Made by a program: the position numbers and the translations under genes. Positions 37,437-48,954 of a stretch of DNA of 64,000 nt are shown here, piece after piece. The notes beneath the pieces are model-generated. The model searched no databases. It saw nothing but the letters and a program-made list of their open reading frames with translations, and was not told the origin of the DNA. The stretch's first letter is position 1, and every line of letters starts with the position of its first letter. The stretch is from Sphingomonas kyeonggiensis (GTDB taxonomy: Bacteria > Pseudomonadota > Alphaproteobacteria > Sphingomonadales > Sphingomonadaceae). Location of the stretch: contig NZ_JAUSTJ010000002.1 in the NCBI RefSeq assembly GCF_030812785.1, forward strand, positions 1,488,001 to 1,552,000, in the 5' to 3' direction.

Positions 37437-37745
37437 CCGCCGATAGTAGGGTCCCGCTCTCCGTGGCGCTACCCGTGGGGAGCGTTGTCCACAATTTTCA
37501 AGCGTTTGGGCTCAGGATTCTTCCCTACGCACGGACTCGGACGGGTGGTCTCCTGAATGGAAGCCCGCGCCGGGCTGGTTCAGAACATAGTTAATGGCAG
37601 TAAACATTTCGGCGATGGAACGGAACGGTTCATCGCGGGATCAGAATTGGGCGTTATTATGGCAAATATAAGGCAAGCAGAGAAACCCAATGAGGTTTCA
37701 GTGACTTACCAGCGAAGCACCAACCTTTTCTGACGAGTCGAACCC
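37437..37745. other. Divergent intergenic region between dnaE and the MraZ-like gene
   Basis: This 309-bp region has no clear gene. The stretch 37580-37690 is much richer in A+T than its surroundings and probably holds the promoter of the MraZ-like gene. A 24-codon reading frame (37659-37733) ends 12 bases before that gene; it lacks a ribosome site and is not called. Confidence 0.5.
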
Positions 37746-38234
37746 ATGAACGCCCTTTACCATGGTAGCGAGCTTTGCGAGGTCGATGCGGACGGCAACG
37801 TCGCCGTCCCGGCCTTTCTCGAAGCAGCGCTTTCCCCCGAGACCAATCCCGAGATCATCGTCGCCAAGCATCAGGGCGACACCTGCCTGATCGGCTATGG
37901 CCGCGAGCATCTCTCCACCCTCGCCGAGCGCGCCGAGCGCCGCCGGATCGCGGAGGAAGCGCGCGGCGAGGAAGCCCGCAGCCACTATCACCGCATGCGC
38001 GGCACCTTCGGCCTCTCCGAGCGGATGAAGCGCGAAGGCAAGGGCCTGCGCATCCCCGCGGCGATGCGCCATCTCGGCCGCATCGACGACCTCGCGCTGT
38101 TCGTCGGCACCGGCGACAGCTTCGAAATCTGGAACCCCGTGCTCGCGCTCGAAAGCGACGACGAGCATTTCCGCGCGCTGGCCGAGTTCCGGCTGCGGTC
38201 GCGCGGCAGCAAGACGACCAAGGGAGTGCATTGA
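37746..38234 (+). CDS. MraZ-like transcriptional regulator (paralogue outside the dcw cluster)
   Basis: The 162-residue protein has two SpoVT-AbrB-type half domains. The first is GSELCEVDADGNVAVPAFLEAAL, the second LRIPAAMRHLGRIDDLALFVG ending in FEIWNP, a hallmark of MraZ. MraZ represses the division and cell-wall (dcw) operon and normally lies just before rsmH; here the next gene is an unrelated zinc-ribbon-like protein and no dcw gene is seen. It may be a second copy with other targets. The stop is one base before the next start, so the two genes form an operon. Confidence 0.75.
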   Translation: MNALYHGSELCEVDADGNVAVPAFLEAALSPETNPEIIVAKHQGDTCLIGYGREHLSTLAERAERRRIAEEARGEEARSHYHRMRGTFGLSERMKREGKGLRIPAAMRHLGRIDDLALFVGTGDSFEIWNPVLALESDDEHFRALAEFRLRSRGSKTTKGVH

Positions 38235-38235
38235 G

Positions 38236-38664
38236 ATGAGTATCCGCTGCAACATGATGGGCCACACCGCCGGCACCACCCATCATCACAACCAGGGTCT
38301 CGACTTCGCGGTCTGCCACCATTGCGGCTGCGACCTGATCCGCCCCGAAGGCGGCGAGTGGAGCGAAGTGCCCGAGGGTTTCCAGGTCGTGTGGCGTGAG
38401 TTCGGCCGCACCGGCGACGCGGCCTCGGTCGCCGAGCGAATGGCGCGCATGGCGCCCCCGCCCCGCCGCCGCGAGCCGCGGAATGCCCGTCCCAAGCCCC
38501 GCCGCGACGCGCGCGGCCGCCCGTTCTCGGCAGGATTCGGCATGGTCGGCGCGCTCGCCAATCTCGGCAAGCTGGTCGGTAGCGAGGTCGAGGACGACAC
38601 CAGCGGGATCGAGGCCAGCGGCCAGTATGTCATTCGCCTGCCGCACACCGGCACGACCCATTAA
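38236..38664 (+). CDS. Hypothetical protein with a Cys/His-rich N-terminus
   Basis: The 142-residue protein has Cys5 plus CHHCGCDLI, and a run of histidines (TTHHHN), which could bind zinc. The middle is Arg/Pro-rich and the C-terminus is a short hydrophobic then acidic segment. It follows the MraZ-like gene by one base and is presumably co-expressed with it. I do not recognise the family; an auxiliary factor for the MraZ-like protein is only a possibility. Confidence 0.7.
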   Translation: MSIRCNMMGHTAGTTHHHNQGLDFAVCHHCGCDLIRPEGGEWSEVPEGFQVVWREFGRTGDAASVAERMARMAPPPRRREPRNARPKPRRDARGRPFSAGFGMVGALANLGKLVGSEVEDDTSGIEASGQYVIRLPHTGTTH

Positions 38665-38808
38665 GGACCGCGCATCCGCATAGCGTACCGGCAGTACGCG
38701 GTCCCGGACCCGGTGGCGGGGTGCACCTCCTCCCGCCCCGTCACCGGCCACCTTCCTTCCCCGCGCCCGCCCGGCTAGGTTCCAGTGCGAATCCAAGGGG
38801 GTGGATCG

Positions 38809-39420
38809 ATGTTCTTCCTGTCGCTCGCGCTGCTCGGGCAGTCCGTCACGCTCGATGCCGATACCGGCAAGGCCGCACGCCAGTGCGTCGCCGCCTTCAC
38901 CCGCGCGGAGCGCGCCAAGGGCTCGATCCGCAGCATTTCCCGAAGGGTCTATCTCGGCCAGGTCTATGCGAGGGCGGAAGGCGCGGATGACGCCCATTTT
39001 TTCGACAGCGTGTTGAGCGGATACCGCAAGGGACAGATGCAGGCCGAGCGCGGCGTGGATTCGCCCTCACTCGCGGCATGCGACAAGCGCTTCCCCAAGG
39101 CGCGCGCAGCCGCTCCGGTTTCGCTGCCGGCCGATCCGGAAACGAGAGATGCGATTTGCGGCGCGACTTTCCTGCTCCTCTATCTCGCCAGCGCGATGGG
39201 GCTGGATGACGAGGAAAGCAGCTGGTGGCAGCAGGAAGGCTCGCGCGACTATGGCCGGGCAATGAAGCGTCTTCGCGAGGTTTCGCGCAAGCGCGGCCTA
39301 GCCGATTTTGATTTCAATCGCGCCAAGCCGCTGCTCGGCGAGGCGCTGCGCAGTGCGGGCGATATCGGCAACCCGGAAGCGATCCAGGAAAGCTGCAGCA
39401 AATTGCTCACCCAACCCTAG
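38809..39420 (+). CDS. Hypothetical protein with a signal-like N-terminus
   Basis: The 203-residue product starts at the ATG after AAGGGGGTGGATCG. The first 14 residues are hydrophobic (MFFLSLALLGQSVT) and may be a short signal peptide. The rest is soluble and helical with four cysteines (QCVAAF, ACDKRF, ICGATF, ESCSKL), possibly two disulphides if exported. No family recognised. It stands alone between the hypothetical gene and gyrA. Confidence 0.65.
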   Translation: MFFLSLALLGQSVTLDADTGKAARQCVAAFTRAERAKGSIRSISRRVYLGQVYARAEGADDAHFFDSVLSGYRKGQMQAERGVDSPSLAACDKRFPKARAAAPVSLPADPETRDAICGATFLLLYLASAMGLDDEESSWWQQEGSRDYGRAMKRLREVSRKRGLADFDFNRAKPLLGEALRSAGDIGNPEAIQESCSKLLTQP

Positions 39421-39523
39421 TTATCCACCGGTTTCCCTCGCGTACGCGCACGCGCGCGGGCGGGGTTGGCAGGATGCATCGGCAGCGTTAGAGCCGTAAG
39501 ACACACTCAAGAACCCGAAAGCG

Positions 39524-42295
<2,772 letters not shown>

Positions 42296-42318
42296 GGCTC
42301 TCTAACCGCCAATATCAA

Positions 42319-42430
42319 CGTCGTCCCCGCGAAAGCGGGGACCCATCTCCTGCGCTATCCCGTTTCACCACAGCTGTTATGCCCGTGGCACCTTCAGGAG
42401 ATGGACCCCCGCTTTCGCGTGGGTGACGAC
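42319..42430. repeat. Palindromic repeat (GTCCCCGC family)
   Basis: The left hairpin CGTCCCCGCGAAAGCGGGGAC and the right CCCCGCTTTCGCGTGGGTGAC flank complementary CATCTCCTG and CAGGAGATGG arms. The outer GTCGTC and GACGAC ends pair as well. It is the last backbone-type repeat in the window, between gyrA and the DUF952 gene. Confidence 0.8.
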
Positions 42431-42464
42431 AAGGATAGCTGCAAGGCGACCGCCGGAGGAATCC

Positions 42465-42812
42465 ATGCCCGACAACACCGCCTACAAGATTCTCACCGCC
42501 GAGCAGATGCACCTCCTCGAGCATGAAGGCGTGTTCAAGGGCGCGCCGGTCGACCTCCAGGACGGCTATATCCACCTCTCCACCGCCGCGCAGGTCGAGG
42601 AGACGCTGGACAGGCATTTCGCCGGCCAGACCGGCCTGTGGCTCGCTGCGGTGGATCTGGAGGCGATGGGTGACGCGGTGCAATGGGAGCCGTCACGCGG
42701 CGGCCAGCTCTTCCCCCATCTCTATGCCGACCTGCCGCTCGACGCGGTGACGGCGTACAGCCCGGTCCACTACGAGCCCGACGGCTCGCTCCGCCTGCCC
42801 GTCACCGGCTGA
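42465..42812 (+). CDS. DUF952 family protein
   Basis: The 115-residue protein starts at the ATG after GGAGGAATCC. It shows the DUF952 pattern: YKILTAEQMHLLEHEG, DGYIHLSTAAQVEETL and FPHLYADLPLDAV. The function of the family is not known; it has an ADP-ribosyltransferase-like fold according to general knowledge of the family, but I see no proof of activity here. It is the last backbone protein gene before the tRNA. Confidence 0.85.
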   Translation: MPDNTAYKILTAEQMHLLEHEGVFKGAPVDLQDGYIHLSTAAQVEETLDRHFAGQTGLWLAAVDLEAMGDAVQWEPSRGGQLFPHLYADLPLDAVTAYSPVHYEPDGSLRLPVTG

Positions 42813-42856
42813 AAAAGCGGCATCGCAATAAAATTGCCAAACCTTCCGGAAGGCGC

Positions 42857-42885
42857 TTGACGGGGAGAGATGCTACCCGTAATTG
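42857..42885 (+). promoter_or_regulatory. Promoter of tRNA-Glu
   Basis: The -35 box TTGACG (42857-42862) and the -10 box TAATTG (42880-42885) are spaced by 17 bp, placing the start of transcription about 10 bases before the tRNA 5' end. This is a good housekeeping sigma-70-type match. Confidence 0.6.
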
Positions 42886-42901
42886 CCCGCTTCCGCTGCA
42901 C

Positions 42902-42976
42902 GGCCCCTTCGTCTAGCGGTCAGGACGTCGCCCTCTCACGGCGAAAACACGAGTTCGATTCTCGTAGGGGTCACCA
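42902..42976 (+). tRNA. tRNA-Glu (anticodon CTC)
   Basis: The 75-nt gene includes an encoded CCA end (42974-42976). The acceptor stem pairs GGCCCCT with AGGGGTC (one G-U). The anticodon stem TCGCC/GGCGA closes the loop CTCTCAC with anticodon CTC, reading GAG. The T arm is ACGAG-TTCGATT-CTCGT. The gene is complete, and everything downstream is accessory, so its 3' end is a plausible integration site; no second copy of the 3' end was found inside the window. Confidence 0.95.
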
Positions 42977-43400
42977 TCGTCAAGCGGAAAATGGCAAAAA
43001 TCCGCCGTTTCGGTCGATTTGACAAAAGTCGCCCCCACTTTTCGTCCCACATTTTTTCGCGGCTTGATTGGCATGAATTGACATGCCCTCGGACGGGGTT
43101 TGCGGTTCTTTTCCCGGAAGCTCGATCATTTTCGACTGCTTTTGGGCCGGAAGCCGACTGGCCGCTCCGCCACCGAGCAGACCCACGAGCCGCCATTCGG
43201 AGCGTCTCACCGGCTCCTCAATTTGGTCGTTCGTTCATGTGAGTTTGTCGCGCGGCTCAAGCCGTGAGCTGGCGGTGGCGGCGATCGAGGTTGCGGCTCC
43301 GACAGCGAGCTGAGCGTTGACTGGCGGATCGGATCAAACGCCTGTTGCCGCCTCCAGTTCGGAAGAGATACGATTGCTCCAGAGAGAGGGGCACGTTTCT
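42977..43400. other. Non-coding stretch between tRNA-Glu and the defence operon
   Basis: These 424 bases hold no convincing gene. The first 150 are richer in A+T than the backbone, with T-runs (43051-43057) that could end the tRNA transcript. A small inverted repeat GGCTCAAGCC lies near 43254-43263. Open frames here lack ribosome sites, and the one on the minus strand runs into the tRNA and is spurious. The promoter of the defence operon should lie here. Confidence 0.55.
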
Positions 43401-45314
43401 TTGCAGATCAAACGCGTTACCATAGAGAATTTCCGGTCGATTAAACGGGCCGAGATAGAGCTTAGCGCGACGACCGTGCTGATCGGCCCAAACAACGCCG
43501 GCAAAACGGCCATTCTCGAGGCCATCCGCATTGCGCTGACGCGCCGGTGGGGACAGCGCGGCACCGGGTTTACCGAGTATGACGTGCATCTGAGCGCGGC
43601 ACGCACTGACCCCAAGGTCGGCGACCCGGTCGTCATAGAAATCGAGATTCAAGAGTCGGCGGTCAGCGAGTGGCCCGAGGAGCTGCACGAAACACTGGCC
43701 GACATCATCCAGCTCAATCCCATGTCCGGACAGGCTTCGATCATCATGCGCGTGAGTTGCGCATGGGACGACGGGGAACAAAGCTATATTCCCAAATGGG
43801 AATTTCTCAACACTGACCGCAACCCGCTCGCCGGAAAGGGCGCACGGGCTACGAACTTCCAGGAGTTTTTCTCCTTTCTGCCCGTCTTCTATCTCGACGC
43901 GCTGCGCGACGCCGGCGACGAATTTACCGCGCGCAGCCAGTTCTGGGGACGATTGCTCCGGACCGTTCAAATCCCCGACCCGCTTGAGCAAAAGTCGGTT
44001 CGCATTTTCAATCTCTTGAATGCGAAGCTGCTCGCCGCCGACCCGCTGCTGGGCGATCTGGCAACCTCACTCTCCGACATTAGCCGCGTCGCGACGACAG
44101 GCACACCCGGACAGGCGAACCTTCGCGTGCTGCCGTTGAACACATGGGATTTATTATCGAAGGCCGAGGTCATTTATCAAAATGACGGGACAAAGCCATG
44201 GCTGCCGCTCACGCGGCACGGGCAAGGCGTACAAAGTCTATCCGTGATGTTCCTGTTCCGCTCGTTCGTCGAGCTGTTGCTTGGCGAGCTTTATCGCGCC
44301 GAGAGCACCCCGGTTCTGGCGTTGGAGGAACCGGAAACTCACCTGCATCCGCAAGCCGCCCGCACGCTTTTTGGACACGTCGCGCAGCTTCAGGGTCAGA
44401 AGATCGTCTCGACGCATTCCCCCTATTTCCTCCAGTATGTACCCTTTCGCGACCTACGCGTGGTCCGCGCTGGCCCGGATGGCACGATCATCAAGTCGCT
44501 GCCGCGCGAGTTTCGCTGTCGGGTGCCGAACCTGCCCGCTTTCGCACCCGTCATGGCCGCATCCGGAGGGCTCCTTGAATACGACGGCGGCCTCTCCGAG
44601 CTGGTCATTAAGGGCAGTCTACCGATCGGAACCTACCAGAATTTGCTTGTCGCTTGTAACGGCCATGCCGACATGGCGGCGCTGCACGCCCGATTGAGGG
44701 CAGCGCGAGACGCATCGCTCGAATTCATATCCGATGAGGATTTGCAGAAGCTCGAAACGTTTGCCCGCAGAATCCGGGGAGAGATATTCTTCGCCAACAA
44801 GTGGCTATTGGTCGAGGGTCAATCCGAGTATCATTTGGTTCACGGCATGGCCAAAGCAATGAATTTTGATCTGGACGAGCATGGCGTTGCCGTGATTGAT
44901 TTTGCTAACAACGGCAATTGTGGCATGTTTACTGCGCTGGCGCGCGCGCTCGGTTATGCTTGGACCATGGTCGTTGACGGCGACTTGGCCGGCAACCAGT
45001 ATATTGCATCTGTCCAAGCCCGCAATTTCTCGCCTGCCGAAGTCGCGCAGCTCGTCCGTCAGATCGCCGGGCAGACTCTGGAGCATCAGCTCGTTGCCGA
45101 TGGCCTGCAAGTGGAGCTGAAAGCCATCCTGACTACTCAAGGTGTGCCGGGGGTCGCCGCGATGGACGACGCGGCGCTGATTGCCACATTGTCGGGCGAC
45201 AAGTGTGGCTACGCCGCCGAGCTGGCGGCGCAATGCGCGGCCAGCTTACCGCTGACGCAGCGGATGCCGTTGGCTATCAGGGAAGCGATCGAAACGCTCC
45301 GAGGACTGCCATGA
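43401..45314 (+). CDS. gajA: OLD-family ATPase/TOPRIM nuclease (Gabija GajA-like)
   Basis: The 637-residue protein starts at a TTG giving MQIKRVTIENFRSIKRAEI; the in-frame TTG at 43317 is an alternative. The ABC-type ATPase half has Walker A GPNNAGKT (29-36), a signature region LTRHGQGVQSL, Walker B LALEEPETHLHP (about 310) and the H-loop STHSPYFLQ. The C-terminal TOPRIM domain has LLVEGQSEYHL (Glu near 472) and VVDGDLAG (Asp near 525/527). In Gabija, GajA cleaves phage DNA when nucleotides are depleted. Coupled by ATGA overlap to a UvrD-like helicase, the defining partner. Codon choice is less G+C-biased than the backbone. Confidence 0.8.
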   Translation: MQIKRVTIENFRSIKRAEIELSATTVLIGPNNAGKTAILEAIRIALTRRWGQRGTGFTEYDVHLSAARTDPKVGDPVVIEIEIQESAVSEWPEELHETLADIIQLNPMSGQASIIMRVSCAWDDGEQSYIPKWEFLNTDRNPLAGKGARATNFQEFFSFLPVFYLDALRDAGDEFTARSQFWGRLLRTVQIPDPLEQKSVRIFNLLNAKLLAADPLLGDLATSLSDISRVATTGTPGQANLRVLPLNTWDLLSKAEVIYQNDGTKPWLPLTRHGQGVQSLSVMFLFRSFVELLLGELYRAESTPVLALEEPETHLHPQAARTLFGHVAQLQGQKIVSTHSPYFLQYVPFRDLRVVRAGPDGTIIKSLPREFRCRVPNLPAFAPVMAASGGLLEYDGGLSELVIKGSLPIGTYQNLLVACNGHADMAALHARLRAARDASLEFISDEDLQKLETFARRIRGEIFFANKWLLVEGQSEYHLVHGMAKAMNFDLDEHGVAVIDFANNGNCGMFTALARALGYAWTMVVDGDLAGNQYIASVQARNFSPAEVAQLVRQIAGQTLEHQLVADGLQVELKAILTTQGVPGVAAMDDAALIATLSGDKCGYAAELAAQCAASLPLTQRMPLAIREAIETLRGLP

Positions 45315-47218
45315 CCGAACTGGAAAAGGCGCTGAGCGAGCTGACGCCCGCGCAAGCCGCAGCGACAAACTGGGTAGATGGCCCGCTCTTCGTGCTGGCC
45401 GGTCCTGGATCAGGCAAAACGCGCGTCCTGACAACGCGCGTCGCAAAGCTCCTCGCCGAAACGCCGGACAAGTCGTTCCGCGTCATGGCACTTACGTTCA
45501 CCAACAAGGCGGCGGACGAAATGGCCAGCCGCATCGAGGCGGTCGTGCCCGACCAGCAGCAACGGGCGACCATCGGTACGTTCCACTCTTTCTGCATGCA
45601 GATGTTGCAGCAGCACGGCTCGCATATCGGCATAAATCCGAACTTCGCCATCTACTCGCTGGAGTCGGATCGGGCCGACCTTCTCAAGGAAGCGATCCGG
45701 GCGAACGGGCTCGACAGCGACGACGAGCGGTTCCTGGGCACGATCGACAAACTGAAGGCGCGGTTGATCCAGCCGGAAGGCTGCGCGAAGCTGTTCAGGG
45801 ACAGTGGCGTCGGGCAGCGCGTCGAGCTAGTCTATGGCGCGTATGAAGCGGCTCTCCGGTCGGCCAACGCGCTCGACTTCGGGTCGCTCATCGCGCAGGC
45901 CTACCGCCTTATTTCCACGTTCCCGGGCGTGGCGCTGCACTATCGCCGCGCTTACGCCTATTGGATGTTTGACGAATTTCAGGACACGACGGACGGACAA
46001 TATCGGCTCATCAAAGCCCTCGCCGGAGACAGCTTTCGCAATGTGTTTGCTGTCGCAGACGACGACCAGATCATCTATCAGTGGAACGGCGCGAGTTACA
46101 AGCAAATCCAGCGGTTTCGGGCCGACTTCAGCCCGACTGAAATCCAGCTCCCCACCAACTATCGGTGCCCGCCGAGCATCGTCGCTGCCGCCAATCGGCT
46201 AGTCGTTCACAACACGCAGCGCACGGCTGCCAAGCAGCCGCTGGAAGCAGGGAAGACGACGCTGCTCTATCCGGACGGACAGCATATCAACCTCTTGCGC
46301 TATTCGACTGAAGAAGCAGAGGCGACGGCGATAGCGGCTGGTATCGCCGGGATACCCGAAGGTAAGCGTGGCCAGATCGCAGTGCTCGCTCGGACGCGGG
46401 CGCTGCTCGAGCGAATGAACACCGCGCTCGCGAATGCCGGGGTCTCTGCCGCCATCGCGCAACGCCGGGACGACTTCCGGTCCGCCCAATTTTTGTGGCT
46501 TGCCGCAGCCCTGAGGCTGGCGGCTCGCCCCGCCGATCGGCGAGCCCTCGATACGCTGACCGGCGCGTTTAATCGCTGGTTTGACCTTGGCGCCTCGTCC
46601 GACGACATCGCCGCAGGCGCAGAAATCAGCGGCCGTTCGCTGCTCGCCGAATGGGCCGGGGCCGTTGGATTTGGAGAAAACGACCAAGCAAACGCCCTTA
46701 CCGCCCTGGCGACAGCGCTTAGCGCCCAGCCGACGACGTTTCGAGCGTTCATCGACCAAGTTCTCGAGAAACTGCCGGCAGAGGGAAGCGAGGACGCGAC
46801 CGACATCGATGAGGACCGGACGGCGTGGGTGTCACTCGTTCGGAGCATTGGTCAAGCCATCGGGCGAGACGCGGGACTCGATCAATTTCTACAGGAATTG
46901 GCGCTGCGGTCCAAAGAACCGCCGGTTCCTGACAACGCCGTCACGCTCATGACCATTCACAGCGCCAAAGGAAAGGAATTCGACCACGTCTATGTGATCG
47001 GCCTTGCCGAAGACGTTCTACCCAGTTTTCAGAGCGTGAAGGCCGGGGAGCAAAGCGCCGAAATGGAGGAAGAGCGCCGCAACTGCTTTGTCGCGATCAC
47101 GCGGGCGCGGGAATGGCTTTGCCTCTCCTATGCCGATCGCTACCGGGGCTGGGCAAAACAGCCCTCGCGCTTCCTGCTGGAAATGGGATTGAACCTGCCG
47201 CAAGCCGTCAGCGCGTGA
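45311..47218 (+). CDS. gajB: UvrD/Rep-family helicase (Gabija GajB-like)
   Basis: The 635-residue superfamily-1 helicase starts at the ATG overlapping the gajA stop. Motif I GPGSGKT (31-37), motif II DEFQD (from Asp221), motif III ADDDQIIYQWNGA, motif V TIHSAKGKEFDHVYV and motif VI NCFVAITRARE are all present. It is longer than the usual GajB (about 500 residues), so a related class-2 OLD/UvrD defence pair is possible. In Gabija, GajB joins GajA in a large complex and hydrolyses NTPs. There is no other gene in the operon. Confidence 0.8.
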   Translation: MTELEKALSELTPAQAAATNWVDGPLFVLAGPGSGKTRVLTTRVAKLLAETPDKSFRVMALTFTNKAADEMASRIEAVVPDQQQRATIGTFHSFCMQMLQQHGSHIGINPNFAIYSLESDRADLLKEAIRANGLDSDDERFLGTIDKLKARLIQPEGCAKLFRDSGVGQRVELVYGAYEAALRSANALDFGSLIAQAYRLISTFPGVALHYRRAYAYWMFDEFQDTTDGQYRLIKALAGDSFRNVFAVADDDQIIYQWNGASYKQIQRFRADFSPTEIQLPTNYRCPPSIVAAANRLVVHNTQRTAAKQPLEAGKTTLLYPDGQHINLLRYSTEEAEATAIAAGIAGIPEGKRGQIAVLARTRALLERMNTALANAGVSAAIAQRRDDFRSAQFLWLAAALRLAARPADRRALDTLTGAFNRWFDLGASSDDIAAGAEISGRSLLAEWAGAVGFGENDQANALTALATALSAQPTTFRAFIDQVLEKLPAEGSEDATDIDEDRTAWVSLVRSIGQAIGRDAGLDQFLQELALRSKEPPVPDNAVTLMTIHSAKGKEFDHVYVIGLAEDVLPSFQSVKAGEQSAEMEEERRNCFVAITRAREWLCLSYADRYRGWAKQPSRFLLEMGLNLPQAVSA

Positions 47219-47401
47219 AGCCGAAAATCGACCTCACTGCGACCGCGAGAGGCAGCGTTCGGTAGCTGCCGTCGCGCTATAACTCAGGGCGTCCACGTAC
47301 GCAGGATGATCGCCTGAAAGCAGCTGTTCCGCTCTCCTCCAAGCCTGTCGATGGCTGCGGGATGTATGAACGACCGCCTTCAGGCTCTATGAATAGAAGA
47401 G

Positions 47402-47428
47402 TGAACGACCGCAATTGGAGCGCAAAAC
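47402..47428 (+). repeat. 27-bp direct repeat, left copy
   Basis: The sequence TGAACGACCGC followed by AATTGGAGCGCAAAAC matches 48955-48981 at 23 of 27 positions, in the same orientation. A shorter copy (TGAACGACCGC) is at 47367-47377. The two long copies flank the LysR/ferredoxin pair. Confidence 0.7.
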
Positions 47429-47449
47429 AGTCCCTCCGGGCCGCCGCTC

Positions 47450-48379
47450 TCACCGCCGCGCCGGCACCCAGTTCTTCGCCGGACGCCGCAAGGCATCGAC
47501 CCGGATGCCCGTGCAGATGTCGATAAAGGCGCGGATGCTGGCGCTGCGGTATTTCTCCGCATGCATCACCAGATAGGAGCGGCGGCAAAGATCGAGGTCG
47601 GGGGCGTGCAGGCGGACGACGCGGCCCTGTTGCAGTGGCGCATAGGCCGCGAGTTCGGATACGCAGCCGATCATGCCGCTGACGGCGACGGTTTCGACGA
47701 TGGCTTCCAGCTGCTGCAGCTCCATGCCGATCCGCCATTTGCTCCGCCAGGCGCGCATCGCATGGTCGAGCGTCTGGCGGGTGCCCGATCCGGCTTCGCG
47801 CACCACCCAGCGCTCGGCGAGCAGCGCGTCGATCGGGCAGGGATTGCGTGTGGCGAGCGGGTGCGCGGGGTTGCAGATCAGCACCAGCCGGTCCTCGATC
47901 CAGTCGGTCAGGGTCAGGCCGGACTGCGCGCATTCGCCCTCCACCAGCGCGAGATCGAGCGAGAAGTCGGCGACCCTGGCGGCGATGCCTGCGGTATTGC
48001 CTATTTCCAGTGCGACGGCGCTTTCCGGATAGCGCCGCGCATAGATTTCGATCAGCCGCGGCATGACGTGATTGCCGATGGTCTGCGTGGCGCCCAGCCG
48101 GATCGATCCCGGCCCCTTCCGTCCGGCGAGCAGCGCGTCGACTTCCTTCGCCCGGTCGAGCAGGTCGCGCGCCGCGGGCAGCAGGGCGCGGCCGGTTTCA
48201 TTGATGCGCAGCCGCTTGCCGGCGCGATCGAACAGCGGCCGGCCATAGCGCCGCTCGAGTTCGAGCAGCGCCGCGCTCGCGGCCGATTGCGACATCGCCA
48301 GATCGGCCGCCGCCGCCGAGACATTCCCGTCGCGCGCCACTGCGGCGAAGACCTGAAGATGACGGAGGCTGAATCGCAT
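47450..48379 (-). CDS. LysR-family transcriptional regulator
   Basis: The 309-residue protein starts at MRFSLRHLQVFAAVARDGNV, with a TTG five codons upstream as alternative. The N-terminal winged helix-turn-helix is complete (SAAAADLAMSQSAASAALLELERRYG), and the C-terminal periplasmic-binding-like effector domain follows (IRLGATQTIGNHVMPRLI). It resembles CbbR/YeiE-type LysR proteins. It is divergent from the ferredoxin gene, the usual placement for a LysR target; the inducer is unknown. Confidence 0.9.
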   Translation of the reverse strand: MRFSLRHLQVFAAVARDGNVSAAAADLAMSQSAASAALLELERRYGRPLFDRAGKRLRINETGRALLPAARDLLDRAKEVDALLAGRKGPGSIRLGATQTIGNHVMPRLIEIYARRYPESAVALEIGNTAGIAARVADFSLDLALVEGECAQSGLTLTDWIEDRLVLICNPAHPLATRNPCPIDALLAERWVVREAGSGTRQTLDHAMRAWRSKWRIGMELQQLEAIVETVAVSGMIGCVSELAAYAPLQQGRVVRLHAPDLDLCRRSYLVMHAEKYRSASIRAFIDICTGIRVDALRRPAKNWVPARR

Positions 48380-48387
48380 AACCCGGT

Positions 48388-48400
48388 TTATCAATGATTA
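48388..48400. promoter_or_regulatory. Candidate LysR operator between the regulator and ferredoxin
   Basis: The site TTATCAATGATTA fits the TNA-N7-TNA form of CbbR-like LysR sites and is a near-perfect palindrome. It lies 9 bases upstream of the LysR ATG and about 80 bases upstream of the ferredoxin ATG. Prediction from pattern and position only. Confidence 0.4.
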
Positions 48401-48480
48401 GTGCCCAAAATTCCAGTTTTTCCGGTTGAATGGCATGGCCTATCCGGGGCGCCCCTTCTAGAAGGATGGAGCATTTTGCC

Positions 48481-48819
48481 ATGACCTATGTCGTCACCGA
48501 CGCCTGCATCCGGTGCAAATTCATGGATTGCGTCGAAATATGCCCGGTCGAGGCGTTTCACGAAGGCGCGAACATGCTGGTGATCAATCCGGACGTATGC
48601 ATCGATTGCGGCGCATGCGTTCCCGAATGCCCCGCCGATGCGATCGTGCCGGATATCGATCGCGAAGCGGCGCCGTGGATGGAAGTGAACAAGCGCTGGT
48701 CCGCGGCGTGGCCGGTCATCTCACTGCGCGGGGAAACCCCGGCGGAAGCGGACGCGCATCGCGGCGAGGCGGGGAAATATGAGAAATATTTCTCGGCAGA
48801 GCCGGGGGCGGGCGGATAA
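48481..48819 (+). CDS. fdxA: 7Fe-8S ferredoxin FdxA
   Basis: The 112-residue ferredoxin begins MTYVVTDACIRCKFMDCVEICPVEAF, with cysteines for the 3Fe-4S and 4Fe-4S clusters; the second cluster motif is CIDCGACVPECP. The N-terminal part and NPDxCIDC spacing fit the FdxA (Azotobacter ferredoxin I) family. The ATG at 48481 is nine bases after GGAG; an ATG five codons upstream is less well placed. It is divergent from the LysR gene; its electron partners are not visible. Confidence 0.93.
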   Translation: MTYVVTDACIRCKFMDCVEICPVEAFHEGANMLVINPDVCIDCGACVPECPADAIVPDIDREAAPWMEVNKRWSAAWPVISLRGETPAEADAHRGEAGKYEKYFSAEPGAGG

Positions 48820-48954
48820 GCGAGGCGCCCGGAGCCGAGGGAGCAAGCGATCGTCAACCTTCGTACCGCCCGCAAGGCGCGCGTGCGGTCCGTCGCAAAC
48901 CGCGTGGCGTTCGGCCGGACGAAGGGCCGCTTTCGGGATCATCCAGCATCAGCT

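Noticed and set aside
37659..37733. 24-codon frame just before the MraZ-like gene
   Set aside because: No ribosome site and no conserved feature; too short to separate from chance in an A+T-richer promoter region.
42936..43210. Minus-strand frames ending in TPTRIELVFSP next to tRNA-Glu
   Set aside because: The C-terminus is a translation of the tRNA gene itself read backwards, a common false gene call beside tRNAs.
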